Below, one piece after another: positions 54,234 to 57,128 of a stretch of 57,128 bases of DNA. The stretch's first letter is position 1, and each line of letters opens with the position of its first letter. Where the stretch lies: the NCBI GenBank assembly GCA_018675425.1, contig JABGYD010000048.1, positions 1 through 57,128 of the forward strand, read 5' to 3'. The notes beneath the pieces were generated by a model, which searched no databases, was not told the origin of the DNA, and saw nothing but the letters and a program-made list of their open reading frames with translations. The position numbers and the translations under genes were made by a program. This DNA comes from Kordiimonadaceae bacterium (GTDB lineage: Bacteria > Pseudomonadota > Alphaproteobacteria > Sphingomonadales > Emcibacteraceae).

Positions 54234-55616
54234 ATGATGGATAATTTTTTAGTTGGTTGGGAAGAGTGGCTGGCGTTACCAGAGTTGGGGTTGCCTGCAC
54301 TTAAAATCAAAACGGATACTGGCGCCCGAACTTCTGCTTTACATGCTTTTGCAATTCAGCCTTTTGGAAGGGAAAATAAACCGTTTGTTCGTTTTGGTAT
54401 TCATCCAATTCCTGACAATCCTGATATTGAAATTCTTTGCTCGGCGCCCGTAGTAGATAGGCGAGAAGTAACTTCATCTAACGGGCAAACAGAACTTCGT
54501 TATGTGATTAAAACTCCCATCGTTATTGGTGACAGGAAATGGGACATTGAAATCACGTTAACCAACCGAGAGAATATGACTTACAGGATGCTTCTTGGGC
54601 GAACCGCCCTTGAGGAAATAGCTGTTCAACCAATGGAAAGCTTTGTTCAAACAGAACTTTCGTACAAGTTATATGATAAAATCGCCCGTCAAAAACCAGT
54701 AAAAAGACCGCTAAGGATAGCAATTCTAACACGGGAACCTAATAACTATTCTACAAAAAGATTAGTTGAGGAAGCTGAGAAACATAATCATGTCGTAGAA
54801 CTTATTGACACAAAAAGATGCTATCTCAATATTCAAAGTCACAGCCCTGAAGTTCATTATGATGGGAAGCCGTTACCGGTATTCGACGCAGTGATTCCAC
54901 GTATAGGCGCATCTTTAACATTTTATGGAATGGCGGTCGTCAGGCAGTTTGAAGCGATGGGAACATATTGTTTAAATAGTGCCGCTTCAATTGGTGCCTC
55001 TCGCGACAAGCTCGCCGCTCATCAAATATTGGCGCGGCACCGTATTCCTATGCCAACCACGGCTTTTGCTAACTCTCCTAAAGATACTGATAGTTTACTC
55101 AATTTGGTTGGCGGATCACCTACTGTACTAAAGCTTCTTCAAAGCACTCAAGGAAGAGGTGTGGTGCTAGCAGAAACTAAAAAAGCGGGAGAAGCTGTAA
55201 TAAGTGCCTTTCAAGGATTGGACGCGAACTTTATCGCTCAGGAGTTTGTAAAGGAAGCGGCAGGATCGGATGTCCGCTGTTTTGTCGTCGGTAAAAGGGT
55301 GGTTGGCGGGATGATGAGGACAGCTGGTACAGATGATTTTCGTTCAAATTTACATGCGGGTGGCAGTGCAAAGAAGGTCATATTATCAAAAGAAGAAAAA
55401 TCGATTGCCATCAAATCGGCGCGCGTTCTTGGTTTAACCGTTGCAGGTGTAGATTTGATCAGGACCCAAACGGGTTCAAAAGTATTAGAAGTTAATAGCT
55501 CCCCCGGTTTAGAAGGACTTGAGAACATATCGAAGAAAAATGTTGCTGAGAAAATAATTGCTCACATTGAAAAAAGCGTGCCTTCAACAAACTGGCAAAA
55601 AAGAAGTAGAAAGTAA
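54234..55616 (+). CDS. RimB-RimK fusion: retropepsin-like protease joined to ATP-grasp glutamate ligase
   Basis: 460 residues with AAGGAACA before the start. Residues about 1-150 are the RimB-like (PF05618) domain with the catalytic aspartate motif IKTDTGARTSALHA (Asp28) and MTYRMLLGRTALE. Residues about 160-450 are RimK: RPLRIAILTREPNNYSTKRL, FDAVIPRIGASLTFYG, SAASIGASRDKLAAHQILAR, GRGVVLAE, and the metal-binding KVLEVNSSPGLEGLE. RimK adds glutamates to the C-terminus of ribosomal protein S6; RimB regulates or trims this in pseudomonads, where they are separate genes. One chain here would hold both activities. Confidence 0.88.
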   Translation: MMDNFLVGWEEWLALPELGLPALKIKTDTGARTSALHAFAIQPFGRENKPFVRFGIHPIPDNPDIEILCSAPVVDRREVTSSNGQTELRYVIKTPIVIGDRKWDIEITLTNRENMTYRMLLGRTALEEIAVQPMESFVQTELSYKLYDKIARQKPVKRPLRIAILTREPNNYSTKRLVEEAEKHNHVVELIDTKRCYLNIQSHSPEVHYDGKPLPVFDAVIPRIGASLTFYGMAVVRQFEAMGTYCLNSAASIGASRDKLAAHQILARHRIPMPTTAFANSPKDTDSLLNLVGGSPTVLKLLQSTQGRGVVLAETKKAGEAVISAFQGLDANFIAQEFVKEAAGSDVRCFVVGKRVVGGMMRTAGTDDFRSNLHAGGSAKKVILSKEEKSIAIKSARVLGLTVAGVDLIRTQTGSKVLEVNSSPGLEGLENISKKNVAEKIIAHIEKSVPSTNWQKRSRK

Positions 55617-55628
55617 CTTATGCTTTGA

Positions 55629-55808
55629 CTATTTGAAATAAATATCTTCAATCAGTTTTTGGTATTCTTGGAGGGTCATTTTTCTGATGATAGTTTTATC
55701 TTTTTCTTTGAGCAACTCACTATCTATGTCACAAAAGATTTGTGCTGAATTGTCCGAGTAAGCACTACGTATTTTATTTTCTTTGACATTGAACTTAATA
55801 CTACTCAT
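55629..55808 (-). CDS. 59-residue charged protein
   Basis: ATG 55808 runs 59 codons to a TAG at 55629. Starts MSSIKFNVKENKIRSAYSDN and ends YQKLIEDIYFK; Lys/Glu-rich and predicted helical, with one cysteine. The ribosome site is weak, so confidence is moderate. It lies convergent with the rimBK gene and divergent from LysR. Confidence 0.5.
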   Translation of the reverse strand: MSSIKFNVKENKIRSAYSDNSAQIFCDIDSELLKEKDKTIIRKMTLQEYQKLIEDIYFK

Positions 55809-55930
55809 TTATCGGCTTTTCATTATGGACGCTCTGATTTAGTTCAAATTATAGCCAATAAATTAAATTAGTATATTGAATATTTTGTGGTATTATTATT
55901 TAAATTATTCATGGATAGATGAGGAATAAA

Positions 55931-56788
55931 ATGGATATTAATCAAATAAAAACATTTATCGCTGTTGCCGATACTGGTAGCTTTATCGCTGCCGCAGAAA
56001 AAGTGAATGTTACTCAATCGACTGTAAGCATCAGAATAAAAAACCTAGAAGATCAGTTAGGTACATATCTATTTGAGCGAAGCAAACAGGGCGCACGACT
56101 AACCATCGCCGGCAAACATTTTTTAAAATATGCAATTGCGCTGGCAAAAATATGGGATGAGGCACGATTATCGGTTGGTATTGGTGAGAAAATGGAAGCT
56201 CTTCTGCGTATCGGTGGCCAAGTTAGCTTATGGGACGGATTTCTTTTAAAATTACTACCTTGGATGCGCGTACATGCACCAGAAATAGCGATTAGAACAG
56301 AAATGGGTTATTCACCCGATCTTATGCAGAAGCTAACCGAAGGTTCAATTGATCTCGCAGTTATGTATAGGCCGCAGAACCGGGCTGGGTTTAAAATAAA
56401 GCAAATATTTGTTGAAGAAATTGTACTTGTAACTTCATTACCTGAGGACGATCAAATATTTGATCACGATTATATATTCGTGAATTGGGGACCAGAATTT
56501 ATAAGTGATCATGCACTCAATTTTCCTGATTTAAACACACCGCGTATTTCCTTGGACTTGGGATCATTAGGCATCGAGTATTTGTTAATGACCTTCTCTA
56601 GTGGGTATTTCCCAAAAAGAATAGCTGAACCACTGATTAAAGAAGGCAAAATTAAGTTGGTAAAATGGGCGCCTAAATTCACATATCCAGCATATTTGAT
56701 TTTTGCTGATGATATTGAACCGGAATTTATAAACGTAATATTGAAAGGTGTTGCATCAATCAAGAATGAAGCCCTGAAGCCCGCATGA
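55931..56788 (+). CDS. LysR-family transcriptional regulator
   Basis: 285 residues from ATG 55931 (GAGGAA upstream); ATG 55919 possible. N-terminal winged helix-turn-helix: FIAVADTGSFIAAAEKVNVT and QSTVSIRIKNLEDQLGTYLF, then the two-lobed substrate-binding domain. The divergent 59-residue gene could be its target, though LysR regulators control many genes. Effector unknown. Confidence 0.93.
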   Translation: MDINQIKTFIAVADTGSFIAAAEKVNVTQSTVSIRIKNLEDQLGTYLFERSKQGARLTIAGKHFLKYAIALAKIWDEARLSVGIGEKMEALLRIGGQVSLWDGFLLKLLPWMRVHAPEIAIRTEMGYSPDLMQKLTEGSIDLAVMYRPQNRAGFKIKQIFVEEIVLVTSLPEDDQIFDHDYIFVNWGPEFISDHALNFPDLNTPRISLDLGSLGIEYLLMTFSSGYFPKRIAEPLIKEGKIKLVKWAPKFTYPAYLIFADDIEPEFINVILKGVASIKNEALKPA

Positions 56789-56796
56789 TACAAACA

Positions 56797-56848
56797 AGCC
56801 GCTCAGAAATATCTCGGATAGATCCATATCAGATATAAAAGAGCGGCT
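56797..56848 (-). terminator. Nested stem-loop between convergent LysR and the broken small gene
   Basis: AGCCGCTC (56797-56804) pairs with GAGCGGCT (56841-56848), and inside it ATATCT pairs with AGATAT. On the minus strand the stem is followed by a short T-rich tract, so it may terminate the broken small gene; on the plus strand it follows the LysR stop by 8 bases. Confidence 0.45.
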
Positions 56849-56875
56849 CTCTACCTTCAGCAATTTGTGAACTTG

Positions 56876-57058
56876 CTAATAGTCGTCTCCATTTTTATTA
56901 AATACGCGCCCATGTAGAGCATTCATTCTAGGTGGGCGATGACGTCTGGATCGACTATTTCTTTTTTTTACTATTAAATCATCATAGTAATCGTCATCAA
57001 ATTCATTTTGATCATAACCATCTTAAGAATTCATTTTTGCATTTTTATTCTGTACCAT
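56876..57058 (-). pseudogene. Small acidic/basic gene broken by an in-frame stop
   Basis: An ATG at 57058 opens a 61-codon frame with TAA at codon 12 (plus 57023-57025); beyond it the frame continues to TAG at 56876 with strongly gene-like sequence (DQNEFDDDYYDDLIVKKRNS, RSRRHRPPRMNALHGRVF). The Asp/Tyr run followed by an Arg-rich patch recalls the Asp-rich protein at 53816-54064. A single base change would restore one reading frame. Could be a true nonsense mutation or a sequencing error. Confidence 0.5.
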
Positions 57059-57128
57059 CGTTTCTCTTCAATTTATTTTTAATTTAATCTGAAAATATAT
57101 TATCTTAGGTACCTTATTTGAAAAGCGA

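Noticed and set aside
1-57128. CRISPR arrays, insertion sequences, transposases, rRNA
   Set aside because: No regularly spaced repeats, transposase motifs or rRNA sequence were seen by eye in any part of the window.

Overview
The window looks like a chromosomal segment of a free-living, respiratory alphaproteobacterium of fairly low GC content, probably marine. Evidence for this group includes the gene order ffs-dnaX-ybaB-recR, an Lrp regulator near putA, a single-protein Coq7 for ubiquinone, a HIG1-type small membrane protein next to a PduO-type cobalamin adenosyltransferase, a CBU_0592-like membrane protein, CheY-free compact operons with ATGA and TAATG overlaps, and a cytoplasm-facing sulfite dehydrogenase (soeABC). 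There is no rRNA, CRISPR array or insertion sequence. The gene content points to growth on amino acids, peptides and nucleosides.

Layout. 1-2750: 3' part of an RND efflux permease. 2764-8752: ferredoxin and an Lrp regulator (minus strand), then a 48-residue protein, L-serine dehydratase and bifunctional PutA (plus strand). 8887-11490: secreted nuclease, lipoprotein adenosine deaminase and a purine-type phosphoribosyltransferase, a likely nucleic-acid scavenging set. 11536-16917 (minus): class V aminotransferase, small membrane protein, periplasmic histidine phosphatase, a gamma-family PLP sulfur enzyme, a methylthio-nucleoside phosphorylase and a rhodanese-MtnA fusion, which together look like salvage of methylthioadenosine or methylthioinosine. 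17002-20453: exported unknown, periplasmic RidA, cytochrome c, small unknown and moaA with a candidate molybdenum-cofactor riboswitch. 20797-23746 (minus): recR, ybaB, dnaX and the 4.5S SRP RNA. 23862-30259: nudC, pheA, cytochrome c, NlpC/P60 peptidase, M17 aminopeptidase, a GST-like protein and an anchored coiled-coil protein.

30415-34360 holds three tandem paralogous amino-acid permeases. 34518-42306 holds a secreted cupin, a 67-residue outer-membrane-like small protein, soeABC and a TonB-dependent receptor. 42303-45387 (minus) encodes a HIG1-type protein, cobalamin adenosyltransferase, a glutaryl-CoA-type dehydrogenase and a class III CoA-transferase, consistent with glutarate (lysine) catabolism. 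45458-52622 carries a secreted cyclase, secreted esterase, AlaX editing factor, NTF2-like protein, gluQ, carboxylesterase, coq7, dsbB and a YqaA/VTT protein.

52717-57128 is the most accessory-like part. A tRNA-Leu(CAA) with a clear promoter is followed by a 40-residue gene, the 3' tails of two lost genes (a gamma-glutamyltransferase-like and a PhoB-like regulator), small secreted and very acidic proteins, a RimB-RimK fusion, a 59-residue protein, a LysR regulator and a small gene broken by an in-frame stop.

Most notable: the rhodanese-MtnA fusion in a methylthio-purine salvage operon; the RimB-RimK fusion; the candidate Moco riboswitch with a gammaproteobacterial-looking moaA; the miniature outer-membrane-like gene beside soeABC; and the decayed region after tRNA-Leu. 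All family calls are from reading motifs; no database search was run.
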